Positions 17,156 to 26,586 are shown, numbered from the stretch's first letter. The stretch: DNA of 64,000 nt from Myxococcus landrumus (GCF_017301635.1 NZ_CP071091.1:1083001-1147000), one strand, 5' to 3'. Program-made: numbers and translations. Notes: a model not told the origin generated them from the sequence alone.

Positions 17156-18411
17156 TGGAACTTCTTCGATTCGCGACCGCGGGCTCCGTCGATGACGGCA
17201 AGAGCACCCTCATTGGCAGGTTGCTCCACGACACGCGCTCGATTCTGGAGGACCAGCTCGCCGCCGTGGAGCGCACCAGCCGCGCGAGGGGCGACGAGTA
17301 CGTCAACCTGGCGCTGCTGCTGGACGGCCTGAAGGCCGAGCGCGAGCAGGGCATCACCATCGACGTGGCCTACCGCTACTTCGCGACGGCGCGCCGCAAG
17401 TTCATCATCGCGGACACGCCGGGGCACCTGCAGTACACGCGCAACATGGTGACGGGTGCGTCCACGGCGGACCTGGCGCTCATCCTGGTGGATGCGCGCA
17501 AGGGCGTGCTGGAGCAGACGCGGCGCCATGCCTTCATCGCCTCGCTGTTGCGGGTGCCGCACCTGGTCCTCTGTGTGAACAAGATGGACCTGGTGGGCTT
17601 CGATGCGGCGGTCTTCGAGTCCATCCGCGACGAGTTCCGCAAGTTCTCCATGAAGCTGGACGTGGCGGACCTGACGTTCATCCCCATCTCCGCGCTGGGC
17701 GGGGACAACGTGGTGACGCGCTCGGAGCGGATGCCCTGGTACGAGGGTTCCACGCTGCTTCACCATCTGGAGAACGTGCACATCGCGTCGGACCGCAACC
17801 TCATCCACGTGCGCTTCCCCGTGCAGAGCGTCATCCGGCCCATGTCCACGAAGTACCCCGACTATCGGGCGTACGCGGGGCAGGTGCTGGGCGGCGTGCT
17901 GCGGCCGGGCGACGAGGTGATGGCGCTGCCGTCTGGCTTCACCACGCGGGTGAAGTCGCTGGAGCTGGCGGGGCGCCCCGTGGCGCAGGCGTTTCCGCCC
18001 ATGTCCGTGAATGTGTCGCTGGCGGAGGAGCTGGATATCAGCCGGGGCGACATGCTGTGCCGCCCGGGCAATCCGCCGATGATGGGGCAGGACCTGGACG
18101 CGATGGTGTGCTGGCTGGCGGAGGGTGTCTCGCTTCAGCCGGGCTCACGCTTCGCGCTGAAGCACACGACGCGCTCGGCGCGCATGCAGGTGAAGCACCT
18201 GCACTACCGGCTGGACATCAACACGCTCAGCCGCGACGAGACGAGCCCGAGGCTGGGGCTCAATGAAATCGGGCGGGTGACGCTGCGAACCACGGTGCCG
18301 TTGTTCTTCGACGAGTACCGGCGCAACCGCCACACGGGCAGCTTCATCCTTATCGACGAAGCCACGAACGCGACGGTGGGCGCAGGGATGATCAACGGCC
18401 CCGCTGTCTGA
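17155..18411 (+). CDS. cysN: Sulfate adenylyltransferase subunit 1 (GTPase)
   Basis: 418 residues with a GTG start overlapping the cysD stop. It is an EF-Tu-like GTPase: P-loop [27 protein letters not shown] and a switch region [13 protein letters not shown], then two beta-barrel domains. It hydrolyses GTP to drive adenylylsulfate synthesis by CysD. The length fits stand-alone CysN; the APS kinase domain fused in some bacteria (CysNC) is absent and is encoded by the next gene instead. It ends seven bases before cysC. Confidence 0.96.
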   Translation: MELLRFATAGSVDDGKSTLIGRLLHDTRSILEDQLAAVERTSRARGDEYVNLALLLDGLKAEREQGITIDVAYRYFATARRKFIIADTPGHLQYTRNMVTGASTADLALILVDARKGVLEQTRRHAFIASLLRVPHLVLCVNKMDLVGFDAAVFESIRDEFRKFSMKLDVADLTFIPISALGGDNVVTRSERMPWYEGSTLLHHLENVHIASDRNLIHVRFPVQSVIRPMSTKYPDYRAYAGQVLGGVLRPGDEVMALPSGFTTRVKSLELAGRPVAQAFPPMSVNVSLAEELDISRGDMLCRPGNPPMMGQDLDAMVCWLAEGVSLQPGSRFALKHTTRSARMQVKHLHYRLDINTLSRDETSPRLGLNEIGRVTLRTTVPLFFDEYRRNRHTGSFILIDEATNATVGAGMINGPAV

Positions 18412-18418
18412 GGTGCGC

Positions 18419-18976
18419 ATGGTGCCACGGAACGCTGGGTTCATCCTCTGGTTGACGGGCATGTCGGGCGCGGGAAAGAGCACGCTCTCCCGAGCGCTGC
18501 GCGCGCACCTGGAGCCATTGCGGTCCGTGGAGGTGATGGACGGCGACGAGGTCCGCACCTGGCTGACGCGAGGCCTGGGCTTCTCGCGCGAGGACCGCGA
18601 GGAGAACGTGCGGCGCATCGGCCATGTGGCGCGGCTGCTCGCCCGGCACGGGGTGGGCGTCATCGTCGCCGCGATATCGCCGTATCGGAGCTCTCGCGCG
18701 GAGGTGCGCCGGCTGGCGACGGAGGCGGGGCTTGCCTTCGTGGAGGTCTACATCGAGGCGCCGCTGGACGCGCTCATCGCCCGGGACGTGAAGGGGCTCT
18801 ACAAGAAGGCCCTGGCGGGGGAGCTGCAGAACTTCACGGGGGTCTCGGACCCGTATGAAGCGCCCGAGTCCCCCGAGGTCATCGTCCGCTCCGCCCAGGA
18901 GCCCGTGGAGACGGGACTGGAGCGCGTGTTGGCCGCGCTCCAGTCGAGGGGCTTGCTGGCGAACCGCGCGGCCTAG
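18419..18976 (+). CDS. cysC: Adenylylsulfate kinase
   Basis: 185 residues. It phosphorylates adenylylsulfate to PAPS, the donor for sulfite formation or sulfotransferases. The P-loop [20 protein letters not shown], the [16 protein letters not shown] region and [20 protein letters not shown] are family hallmarks. The ATG at 18419 has GAGG five bases upstream; a GTG two codons earlier is possible. It is the third gene of the cysDNC operon. Its stop shares the CTAG at 18973-18976 with the stop of the converging metallo-hydrolase gene. Confidence 0.96.
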   Translation: MVPRNAGFILWLTGMSGAGKSTLSRALRAHLEPLRSVEVMDGDEVRTWLTRGLGFSREDREENVRRIGHVARLLARHGVGVIVAAISPYRSSRAEVRRLATEAGLAFVEVYIEAPLDALIARDVKGLYKKALAGELQNFTGVSDPYEAPESPEVIVRSAQEPVETGLERVLAALQSRGLLANRAA

Positions 18977-20562
18977 CGGAGGACGCGCTCCATCCGCACG
19001 TACGGACGCTCCGCGGGGACGCCCTTGGAGCGGCAGTGCTCCAGGAACTTGTTCGACTCGATGAGCTGCGGCGCGGTCTCGTCGTAGACGAGGATCATCA
19101 CGTGGCGCAGCCACGGCTCCTGGCCCATGGCGTAGACGTAGACATCCTTGGGCGTCAGGTAGTTGGCGATCTCGATGGCGCGGGCGCAGTCGGAGCCGTT
19201 GAGGCGCCGGGTCTGGTCCATCTTGCGCGGCAGCGGGTTCGTCAGGAGCGGGCCGTACATCCAGCTCATGGGGCCGCCTTCGCACTCCATGCCCAGGAAC
19301 AGGATGTCGATGGGCCCGATGATGTCGCGCAGGTGCTGGTACATGCGCGGCTCCAACGCGTTGGAGTCGGCCGCCATCAGGATGGACTTGCCGTCCAGCC
19401 GCACGAGGTGCGCCGTCTTCGCCTGGATGGACAGGTCGCTGTGCTCGCCCAGGAAGGGCAGGCCGGTGATGGAGCCACCCGGGATGGCGATCTCCTGCAG
19501 GTCGTCGATCTCCACCACGTTCTTGAAGCCCGTGTGGTGCAGCATCAACCGCAGCGAGGGGTCCGCCAGCGAGTTGCCGTTGTTGCGAGGGACGATGATG
19601 GTGCCCACGCGGTGACGCAACTGGATGAGCGTCTCCATCATCAGGTGGTCGGCGTGGCCGTGGGTGAGGACCACGTAGTCCACGTGCTCGGGCAGGTCCG
19701 CGTGCGTGAAGCGCGGCAGGTCCGTGGGGAACTCGTAGCTGATGACGGGGTCGGTGAGGATGCTGACCTCCTTCGTCTCCAGCAGCACGCAGGCGTGGCC
19801 GAAGTAGCGCACGCGCACGCCCTCACCGTCGTAACGGGGCGCTTTGCGCGGCACGACGTCGGTGAAGAGGTCCGCGAAGGCGGCCGACGCCGAGGCCGGC
19901 ACTCCGAGCATCTCCGCCACCTGGCCCGGCGAGCCTGGCGTGTGGCGCATGCGGAACAGCGCGTCCAGGCCCTCGTGGCGGTAGGGCACCTTGAGCCATA
20001 GCGGCGCGTCTTCCTCCAGTCGCGGCGTGCTGAAGATGTAGGGACGCCAGTCCTTGTCCACCAGCGAGAGCGTCACGCTCTGCGAGGACTCCTGGTAGAA
20101 CTTGCTCTTGTAGAGCAGGGGCTCGATGTAGCGGGCGCTGGCCCGGTTGCTCAGGTCGTACGTGAGCTCCACGTAGCCACGGAGCAGGTCCGGAACCTTG
20201 GGGTAGAGGTGCTCCAGCGAGGCGCCGTTGTTGGGGGCGAGCAGCTGCTCCAGCTCACCCACGGCCTTGGTGTACGCGAGCATGTGGGCCTGCTCGCGCT
20301 GGGTCCGCTCCAGCAGCTCCTTCACCCGAGGCGCTCGCGCCGCGGCGTGGTTGATGAAGGGGCCTCCCATCAACATGGGGTTCTTCAGCGCGGCCACGTG
20401 TACGTCGGGATTCGCGACGAACGACTGCATCAGCTTCAGATGCAGGTTCGTCACGAACATGGGCGCCGTGGCGGGCGACAGCAGGTACCACCACGCGTAC
20501 CACTGGTTGTACAGCGGCTCGATAGCCACGTTCGGCTTGAGGTACATCGGTCGGTCGAGCAT
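18973..20562 (-). CDS. Metallo-beta-lactamase-fold hydrolase with long N-terminal domain
   Basis: 529 residues from [11 protein letters not shown], with GGAG seven bases upstream. The C-terminal half is a metallo-beta-lactamase fold of the UlaG/NAPE-PLD-like kind: [10 protein letters not shown], the metal motif [11 protein letters not shown] (H-x-H-x-D-H), later histidine GEHSDLS and aspartate MAADSN. The first ~260 residues are an extra helical domain ([19 protein letters not shown]) that I cannot place. The substrate is not predictable; similar proteins sit in secondary-metabolite loci, which agrees with the nearby phosphopantetheinyl transferase and thioesterase. It converges on cysC with a four-base overlap. 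Confidence 0.9.
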   Translation of the reverse strand: MLDRPMYLKPNVAIEPLYNQWYAWWYLLSPATAPMFVTNLHLKLMQSFVANPDVHVAALKNPMLMGGPFINHAAARAPRVKELLERTQREQAHMLAYTKAVGELEQLLAPNNGASLEHLYPKVPDLLRGYVELTYDLSNRASARYIEPLLYKSKFYQESSQSVTLSLVDKDWRPYIFSTPRLEEDAPLWLKVPYRHEGLDALFRMRHTPGSPGQVAEMLGVPASASAAFADLFTDVVPRKAPRYDGEGVRVRYFGHACVLLETKEVSILTDPVISYEFPTDLPRFTHADLPEHVDYVVLTHGHADHLMMETLIQLRHRVGTIIVPRNNGNSLADPSLRLMLHHTGFKNVVEIDDLQEIAIPGGSITGLPFLGEHSDLSIQAKTAHLVRLDGKSILMAADSNALEPRMYQHLRDIIGPIDILFLGMECEGGPMSWMYGPLLTNPLPRKMDQTRRLNGSDCARAIEIANYLTPKDVYVYAMGQEPWLRHVMILVYDETAPQLIESNKFLEHCRSKGVPAERPYVRMERVLR

Positions 20563-20759
20563 CGGGTTCTCCAAGCGAGCCTCGATTATCTTGGAGAGTT
20601 CAGAGTCAGGGAAGCACGATGATGCGGTAGTCCCAGGTTGAGCGCGGGTGCGCCACCTGTCGGGTCTTCTTGGCCGCTCGCCTTGCTCTTGCGCTACTAT
20701 TTCCAAGGGATTTGGCGGTTGCGCAGGATTTGCGCGACATCGCGCGGAGGCACCTCATC

Positions 20760-21962
20760 GTGACTTCACCATCGGCTTCCTTCGAAATGTCACTGGCCGC
20801 GTGGGCAAGGAAGCTGGCGCCCTCGGCCATCCAGGACATGCTCCAGAAGATCACCCGGCCGGGCGTGTACTCGCTGGCGTTGGGGCTGCCCGCGGCGGAG
20901 CTGTTCCCAACGGAGGGGATGGCGGCGGCGGCGGCGAAGGTGTTGGCGGAGCAGGGTGGGGCGTTACAGTACTCGCCCACGCTGGAGCCGCTGCGGGAGC
21001 AGGTGGTCGCGCTGATGGCGCGGCGGGGCGTGCGGTGCTCGCCGAATCAGGTGTTCCTGACGACCGGGGCGCAGCAGGGGATGAACCTGCTGGCGAGGCT
21101 GCTGTTGGAGCCGGGGCAGCCGGTGTTGTTGGAGGACCGAGTGTATTCGGGCTTCCAGCAGGTGTTGGACCCGTTCCAGTCGCGGCGCCTCGCGGTGCGG
21201 CGGGATGTGGAGCGAGGGTTGGACCTGGATGGGCTCGAGTCGCTGTTGGCGTCGGGTGAGAGGCCGGGGCTCTTCTACACGATGAGCGATGGGCACAATC
21301 CGCTCGGGACAAGTCTCGCGATGGAGGCCCGGGAGCGGCTGGTGCGGCTGGCGCGGGAGTACCGCATGCCGGTCATCGAGGATGATGCCTATGGCTTCCT
21401 TCGCTACGAGGAGGAGGGGGCGCTTCCGCCGCTGCGTGCGTTGGATTCGCAGTGGGTGTTCTACGTGGGGTCGTTCTCCAAGATTCTGGCGCCCGCGCTG
21501 AGGGTGGGCTGGGTGGTGGTGCCGGAGTCGATGGTGTTCCGACTGGCCACGGTGAAGGAGTCGAGTGACATCGACACGGCGACCTTCACCCAGCGCATCG
21601 TGCTCGCGTTCCTCGAGTCAGGAGGGCTGGACGGGCACCTGGAGCGGTTGCGGAAGGAGTACCGGACGCGGCGGGATACGCTGTTGCGGGCGCTGGAGAC
21701 GCACCTACCGCCGGGCGCGAAGTGGTCTCGGCCGGGTTACGGGATGTTTGTCTGGGTGGAGTTGCCGGAGGGGCGTGACACCACGGTGTTGTTGGCGCGG
21801 GCGCTGGAGACGCAGCAAGTGGCCTACCTGCCGGGGCAGGCGTTCATGGTGCAAGGGGGACGTTCGGCGTCCCATTGCATGCGCTTGAACTTCTCGCACT
21901 GCGAGCCGGCGCGGATTGAAGAGGCGGTGCGCCGGCTCGGTGGCGTCTTGAGGGCGGGTTGA
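20760..21962 (+). CDS. PLP-dependent aminotransferase, class I/II
   Basis: 400 residues, fold type I, close to the 2-aminoadipate aminotransferase/MocR aminotransferase group but without a DNA-binding domain. The Schiff-base lysine is in SFSKILAPALRVGW. Other landmarks are TTGAQQGMNLL, DGHNPLGTS (N-P with cofactor contacts), EDDAYGFLRYE and the carboxylate-binding arginine in MRLNFSHC. The GTG start is preferred because GCGGAGG lies nine bases upstream; the next ATG (20787) has no ribosome binding site. It could transaminate aromatic, branched or 2-aminoadipate-like substrates; the exact one is not determinable here. Confidence 0.92.
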   Translation: MTSPSASFEMSLAAWARKLAPSAIQDMLQKITRPGVYSLALGLPAAELFPTEGMAAAAAKVLAEQGGALQYSPTLEPLREQVVALMARRGVRCSPNQVFLTTGAQQGMNLLARLLLEPGQPVLLEDRVYSGFQQVLDPFQSRRLAVRRDVERGLDLDGLESLLASGERPGLFYTMSDGHNPLGTSLAMEARERLVRLAREYRMPVIEDDAYGFLRYEEEGALPPLRALDSQWVFYVGSFSKILAPALRVGWVVVPESMVFRLATVKESSDIDTATFTQRIVLAFLESGGLDGHLERLRKEYRTRRDTLLRALETHLPPGAKWSRPGYGMFVWVELPEGRDTTVLLARALETQQVAYLPGQAFMVQGGRSASHCMRLNFSHCEPARIEEAVRRLGGVLRAG

Positions 21963-21969
21963 GGGGCCC

Positions 21970-22974
21970 TCAGGGGTGGGGCTGGGCGGTGCCGGGCTTG
22001 GGCTCGGCGCCTTCGATTTGAATCTGCTCGAGGGCGGAGTCCTTCACTTCGATTTTCGCCTGGGACTTCAGCTTCTCGAGGAGACCTTCCATGGCCTTGG
22101 AGCGGCGCTCGCCTTGGAGGCGGGCCTCGATGCGGGGCCTGGCCTGCTCGAAGGACGGGTCCACGCCGGCCTGGCGGCTCTGAAGCTTGACGAGGTGGAT
22201 GCCCTTGTCGCTCTCCACGACCTGGCCGATTTCGGATGGGGATTGGAGGGCGAAGGCGGCGTCCGTGAAGGCGGCGCCCCAGGCCTGGGTCAGCTCTTCG
22301 CGGCTGCGGTAGCCAAGGTCTCCGCCGGTGGACTTGGAATCGGTGTCCTGTGATTTCTGGGTGGCGGCGACCTCGAAGGCGGTCTTGAGGGGATCGGACT
22401 CCTTGGACTTGATGTCCGCGAGAATCTTCGTGGCCTCGGCGAGGGATTTGGCGCGGAGGGCGGTGTCCGCTGCGGGGGCGGCCAGGAAGAGATGGCTGAC
22501 GCGGATGCGCTCGGGCTTGGTGAACTCGGAGCGGTGCTCGTCGTAGTACTTGCGCAGCTCCGCCTCGTCGAGAGGGGCCGTGGCGGCGGCTTCCTGCTGC
22601 TTGCGCAGGAGTTTCTGCACCATGACCTTCTCGAGGGTGGATTTGACGTCGGGGTCGTTCTCCAACCCCTGGCGTCGAGCTTCCTGCACGAGCAGTTCGA
22701 AGCGGATGAGGTTGTCGAGGAACTCCTTCTTCTTCTCTGTCGTGGCGTAGCGGCTGCGGACGAAGAGGGGTTGTTCGTCGAGCTTCGCCTTGACCTCCTG
22801 GGCGGACAGGGAGCGGTCATTGATGACCGCGACGACGGGCCCGGAGTCCTGGGGGCTGCTCTGGCCCGATGGGCGGGAGGAGTTGTTGCCACAGGCGGAG
22901 AGGGCGATGGCTGCGAGGACCGCGGACAGGGTTCGGGCGGGAATGGGCGGAATCAGGGAGAAGGGCGCCATCAT
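21970..22974 (-). CDS. Parvulin-type peptidyl-prolyl isomerase lipoprotein
   Basis: 334 residues. A signal peptide ends in the lipobox LSAC, followed by a Ser/Gly/Gln-rich linker. A SurA/PrsA-like N-terminal helical region (about 55-150, with VVAVINDRSLSAQEVKAKLD) precedes a rotamase domain (about 155-285: RIRVSHLFLA, GGDLGYRSREEL, GQVVESDKGIHLVKL). It is a periplasmic folding factor for secreted or outer-membrane proteins. Converging with the aminotransferase gene, it has its own promoter region upstream of 22974. Two adjacent ATG codons at the start are equally likely. Confidence 0.94.
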   Translation of the reverse strand: MMAPFSLIPPIPARTLSAVLAAIALSACGNNSSRPSGQSSPQDSGPVVAVINDRSLSAQEVKAKLDEQPLFVRSRYATTEKKKEFLDNLIRFELLVQEARRQGLENDPDVKSTLEKVMVQKLLRKQQEAAATAPLDEAELRKYYDEHRSEFTKPERIRVSHLFLAAPAADTALRAKSLAEATKILADIKSKESDPLKTAFEVAATQKSQDTDSKSTGGDLGYRSREELTQAWGAAFTDAAFALQSPSEIGQVVESDKGIHLVKLQSRQAGVDPSFEQARPRIEARLQGERRSKAMEGLLEKLKSQAKIEVKDSALEQIQIEGAEPKPGTAQPHP

Positions 22975-23048
22975 GCGGGGTCGTTTCGCGGATACCGAGT
23001 GATGCGCGAAATGTATCGCCGACCGGGCATGCGGTGCGAGGCCTCCTG

Positions 23049-23262
23049 TTAGAATGGCTCCATGGGCAGTTCATCTCTCAGCGCTGCTTGAACCAGTGTG
23101 GTCAGTGCGCTTTCACATTCGTTCTGCGTATTGGGGGGCGGCAGGACATCGCCCAAGAAGAGCTTGTTGATGGGATCAAACCGAAGAGCCAGATGTGACT
23201 CTTGGTTCTTTCTGACCACGACAAACTTCCGGGTCTGGGCGCTGTACCTGATGGAGAATGCT
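23049..23262 (-). pseudogene. 3' remnant of a gene cut by an IS element
   Basis: A minus-strand frame ending at a TAA (23049-23051) encodes about 70 residues of ordinary-looking protein (SIRYSAQTRKFVVVRKNQ then RFDPINKLFLGDVLPPP). It reads out of the insertion-sequence remnant at 23265 and has no start of its own apart from bases belonging to the element. The CTAG at 23261-23264, the preferred target of IS427-group elements, marks the junction. I do not recognise the original protein, and its 5' part is not evident beyond the element. Confidence 0.5.
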
Positions 23263-23264
23263 AG

Positions 23265-23472
23265 GGGCTGTCCCAGGTTTGCTGTTGGGAAAATAACGAC
23301 CAACCTGGGGCGTTCTCGCGGAGGTTTTCCAACGAAGATTCACGCCGTCACAACGATGAGCGGCAAGCCACTCCTTCTCGCGTTGACTCAAGGCGAGCAG
23401 CACGAGTCCACCATGGCCGAGGAACTCCTGATGCATGCCGAGGGAGGCGTCCTCATCGCGGATACGGCGAAG
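23265..23472 (+). mobile_element. Remnant of an IS5-family (IS427-like) transposase
   Basis: A plus-strand frame carries GRSRGGFPTKIHAVTTMSGK followed by PLLLALTQGEQHEST and GGVLIADTAK, the start of the second reading frame of IS5/IS427-type transposases, just before the expected catalytic aspartate-lysine region. Both the first half of the transposase and everything after IADTAK are missing. The left boundary begins GGGGCTGTCC right after CTAG, as expected for an IS427-group end inserted in its favoured target. It is a dead relic inside the accessory island. Confidence 0.75.
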
Positions 23473-23474
23473 GC

Positions 23475-23900
23475 TCAGCACGGCTTCTTCCGGGTGTAGT
23501 TCTCGCCCAGGCGACAGACGCTCTCGAACATCGCGTGCGTCTTGCGCTGGGTGAGGATGACGATGGCCCTCTCCTGCTCCGTCAAGGGCCGGCCCTCGGC
23601 CTTGGCTGTCGCTTCGATGGTGTCCAGGAGCCCGTAGAGCGCGAAGACCGCGTTGTCGCCGGTGAAGAGCTCCCGGCGCATGGCCTCGGTCTGCTGGATG
23701 AACTCGTCCTCGCTCACTCTCTCGGAGTCGTCTGAAAACATGCACTTGTGCATGTAGTCCAGCCCGGGGATGAACAGGCCCGTTTCCCAGTCCAGCTTGA
23801 GGACCTCGAGGCCCCCGTTCTCGAGCGGCATCCACTTCACGGTGCGGGCGCCGACGGTGAAGTACCGCGTCGAGTCGTACTGCTTCTCCGAACCTGTCAT
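23475..23900 (-). CDS. Hypothetical protein
   Basis: 141 residues, start MTGSEKQYDSTRYF. It is soluble and mixed alpha/beta with a balanced composition (VKWMPLENGGLEVLKLDWET, then helical DEFIQQTEAMRRELF). I recognise no motif, signal peptide or family. Its stop is within three bases of the IS remnant, so its C-terminus (…GENYTRKKPC) may be native or may have been altered by the insertion. It lies in the decayed island between the parvulin gene and the tRNA-Arg gene. Confidence 0.6.
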   Translation of the reverse strand: MTGSEKQYDSTRYFTVGARTVKWMPLENGGLEVLKLDWETGLFIPGLDYMHKCMFSDDSERVSEDEFIQQTEAMRRELFTGDNAVFALYGLLDTIEATAKAEGRPLTEQERAIVILTQRKTHAMFESVCRLGENYTRKKPC

Positions 23901-24054
23901 GTCGCCCCTCGTCGGGTTCCGGTCTCTCGTGTCGGGGCGGCGGAGAGGCCGTCCCAGCCCACCGCGCCTCGAGACGCTCGCGCGGAGGATGCAGGCGCTC
24001 TGGCCGGGGTTGTCCGCGCTGGCGCTCTGCCGTTCCGCGTCGCGACCACCCCGG

Positions 24055-24235
24055 GTTCGTTGGTGAACCCGATGTCGAATTCATAGAGCATGGGCACCGG
24101 TTTGCCGTCAATCATGGCGGACTCGTAGCGCCACGTCGTCAGTGTGCGGATGACGCTGTCCTCCAGGCCTGACAGTCGTGGAGCGACTTGCAGTTGGTGA
24201 CGTTGCCCTCGGCGGTGATGTGCGCGTGGTTCGTC
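24055..24235 (-). pseudogene. Frameshifted TonB-type C-terminal domain fragment
   Basis: Two minus-strand frames each carry half of a TonB C-terminal domain. One reads ITAEGNVTNCKSLHD; the other continues GLEDSVIRTLTTWRYESAM and then GKPVPMLYEFDIGFT. Together they match the usual order (…G.V..C.V....GLD..V...L..WRY.PA..DG.PV...) but a frameshift near 24165-24175 separates them, and no start, membrane anchor or proline-rich linker is present. It is the tail of a decayed energy-transducer or TonB-like gene. Confidence 0.55.
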
Positions 24236-24390
24236 GAGGAGCGCCGGGCACGCTTCCCGCGCGCGGTGGTCGAACCGCCTCCGCGGCGGGCCGCCAGGGA
24301 CGCGGTGGCGCTCGTGGCATGCGGGCGGGGACTCCGCGCGACGTGCCGCTCCTTCAAGGGCGCCCCGTGGGCCCAGCGGCTCGAGCGGCC

Positions 24391-24861
24391 ATGTCCAGCG
24401 GCAACGCTCATCTTGGACACCCTCTGGCCGAAGCACGTCCCTGGCCAGTCAGCGCACTGCGGGCGACGCTCGCCGCCGCGCTGAGCTTTCAGTTGGCGAG
24501 CGAGGCACTGGAGGTGGCTCCGCTCCGGGACACCCCGGTGGGCCACGCATTGGGGCAGGTGCTGGAGGACTTCCGCGCCGAGGGCCGGGGCTCCGCCATG
24601 CAGTGGCTGGGGAAGGTGACGCCGGTGGAGATGCCTGAAGGCGCCCTCGTCGTCGCGGCACCAGACTGCTTCTTCGTTGAGTAGGTGGAGGACCACTACT
24701 GGGCGCTCCTCGACACCGACTGCGCGTGGCTCGAGTTGGCCCACGTGCGCTTCATCGAGGAGGGACAGGACCCGGGCGACTCGCTGACGCCATCCGTGCG
24801 AGCGTCCCAGCGACCACCTGACGTGAACGGCTATAGTGAAGGGCTGGTGGAGCAGGCATGA
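24391..24861 (+). pseudogene. Gene interrupted by an in-frame TAG, upstream of DnaC-like ATPase
   Basis: An open frame from ATG 24391 reads 97 codons to a TAG at 24682-24684 (…APDCFFVE-stop). The same frame then continues for 58 more sense codons with equally convincing sequence (VEDHYWALLDTDCAWLELAH). It ends in a TGA that overlaps the ATG of the ATPase gene (ATGA), as an intact partner gene would. A single CAG-to-TAG change would explain this. The family is unknown; the position before a helicase-loader-like gene suggests a phage or plasmid replication module. A sequencing error is the main alternative. Confidence 0.5.
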
Positions 24862-25670
24862 GCAAGGACGAGAAGGAGAAGGCACCGCTGAGTCAGGGGC
24901 CCCAGCGCATGGCGGACCTGTTGCGCAAGGCGGTGTCACAGGCCCGCGAGAAACCCGCGCCTGGGCTGGCCCAGCTTGAGTCCACGTGGAAGCAGCGAGA
25001 AGTGGATCAGCGGAAGGCCGAGGCGGCGGAGAGGGCCCAGCATGAGGCCACCCAGGTTGCCGCATGGCCGGAGCACCTGCGGCGGTGTCATGCCCCGGCG
25101 GAGGCCGTGGAGGCCCTCTCCGGCGACAAGGTGCTCAATACTCCTGCGCTCCACGCGGCTCGGCACGTCATCCAGGAGGGGGTGCGGACGCTGCTGCTCT
25201 CCGGTGGTGTTGGAGTAGGGAAGACGACGGGGGCGTGCCACCTCTTCCGCCTCGCATTGCGTTGCGAGACGCGCGCGGGCCAGCTCCTGCACGAGTGGGA
25301 CGCGGACGAGGGGTTCTTCGTCCCCTTTGCGCAGCTGAAGCTCGTCAGCGACGACGGGACGGAGGCCGGGCCGCTTCTCCGGAGGGCGCGCATGGTGCGC
25401 GTCCTGGTGGTGGACGCCCTCGATGGGCGATCCGGCGAGGACCTGGGCCTGCACCACAGGGAGCTCCTCGAGGAGCTGGTGGGCTGTCGGGACAAGCCCG
25501 GCATGGTGACGGCCTTCACCACCAATCTCTCGGTGCAACGGCGCGAGGGTTCGCCCTCCGACTTCGCCGCCCACGTTGGCGCCCGCGTCGTCGCGCGCAT
25601 GAGCCGCCAGGGGACGTTCCACCTGGCCGACTGTGGCATGCGAGACCTTCGCCAACGGGGGACGTCTTGA
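24858..25670 (+). CDS. DnaC/IstB-like AAA+ ATPase
   Basis: 270 residues. A charged N-terminal helical region (1-75) precedes a AAA+ core: Walker A GGVGVGKTT, Walker B VRVLVVDAL, and sensor-1 TAFTTNLS. This is the plan of helicase loaders (DnaC, phage gp-like) and of IstB transposition helpers. A run of small cysteine/histidine residues near 85-90 (RRCHAP) is unusual. No istA transposase is next to it, so a phage-type replication loader is more likely. Its start overlaps the broken upstream gene. It appears intact although its surroundings are decayed. Confidence 0.8.
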   Translation: MSKDEKEKAPLSQGPQRMADLLRKAVSQAREKPAPGLAQLESTWKQREVDQRKAEAAERAQHEATQVAAWPEHLRRCHAPAEAVEALSGDKVLNTPALHAARHVIQEGVRTLLLSGGVGVGKTTGACHLFRLALRCETRAGQLLHEWDADEGFFVPFAQLKLVSDDGTEAGPLLRRARMVRVLVVDALDGRSGEDLGLHHRELLEELVGCRDKPGMVTAFTTNLSVQRREGSPSDFAAHVGARVVARMSRQGTFHLADCGMRDLRQRGTS

Positions 25671-25932
25671 TTCCTTTCATGTTCGCGCTCGTCGAGGCGC
25701 TGTAGCAGATTGCAGCATGTGTGACTTGCGCCGTGGGAGGGGACCTTGATCCCAATTCGGCTTGCACGCCAATGTGACCCGCAATCACCGCTGTCGCGCC
25801 ATAGTCCGACTCATGGCCCGGGTGGAAGCATGCCCCGCAGCTCGCTCGGTCCAGCGCTCTGCCAGTCCATCCCTGCGCCGCGCCGACCTCAGGTGCACTG
25901 CCTGAGGCCGGACGAGATTCACGAACCTCGGT
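25671..25932. other. Non-coding stretch in the island
   Basis: About 260 bases between the ATPase gene and the converging lipoprotein gene. No frame with a ribosome binding site, repeat or RNA gene is visible, and I see no strong terminator. Confidence 0.4.
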
Positions 25933-26586
25933 TTAAGGCGAGTCGGTTTGGATTTGGTCGAGCGGCAGCAGATCTGAGAGCCACGCGGTGTTAGGGCTGT
26001 TTGATGCTGCAATGTTGGATACGTTCGTCCAAGGACCAAATCCAACATACGGGGCGGGGGCGGTGAAGCAACGGACCCGGGGCGGCTCGACCTCACATTG
26101 TGATAGGTTGCCGCCATCCGAGCCGGACGACAGGCTTCGGACGGCCCCAGCCCAGTAGGCGGTCCAACCCCACTCCCAGTCGATATAACGGACGACCTTC
26201 CCCAGCTCTCTCAGGCCGAAGGACTCGTTTGGATTTCGATAGAGACAGAGTTTGCGGCCAAGATAGTTCGGCCGGTCGTAGAGCCAAAGCGAGTTGTCGT
26301 TGTTACAGTCGATGATGAGTTGCGGAATCTGAGAGGCGGACTTGCCATTCAGTGCGGCCTGTCGTTTGGCCTGGCGTGTTGCGAACTGGATTTGCTCCTC
26401 TGTTTTGGTGACGAAGCGTGTGGTTTGTTCAAGTTCGCCTCTGTTGTTTACCCATATGACAGTCTGTTCGACGAGCTCTTCGCTACTCGTGCCCACTTCA
26501 TTGCTTGGTGTCTCTTGGGAGGTGGCGCCACATCCCACCAGAATGCTGACCGCAATGGAAATGAACCACTTTTTAGGTTGTTTCAT
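25933..26586 (-). CDS. Lipoprotein with crystallin-like region, low GC
   Basis: 217 residues from MKQPKKWF, with GGGAGAG upstream. The signal ends in the lipobox ILVGC (Cys19). A Ser/Glu-rich linker and a basic helical part follow, then a beta-rich region (SLWLYDRPNYLGRKLCLYRN, with EWGWTAYWAGAVRSLSSG). Its Y-x(n)-G-R and closing W…VRSL resemble a beta/gamma-crystallin motif, a resemblance judged by eye. Four cysteines in the mature part could form disulfides. Base composition is visibly more AT-rich than neighbouring genes, suggesting recent transfer. Probably an outer-membrane or surface lipoprotein of unknown role. Confidence 0.85.
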   Translation of the reverse strand: MKQPKKWFISIAVSILVGCGATSQETPSNEVGTSSEELVEQTVIWVNNRGELEQTTRFVTKTEEQIQFATRQAKRQAALNGKSASQIPQLIIDCNNDNSLWLYDRPNYLGRKLCLYRNPNESFGLRELGKVVRYIDWEWGWTAYWAGAVRSLSSGSDGGNLSQCEVEPPRVRCFTAPAPYVGFGPWTNVSNIAASNSPNTAWLSDLLPLDQIQTDSP

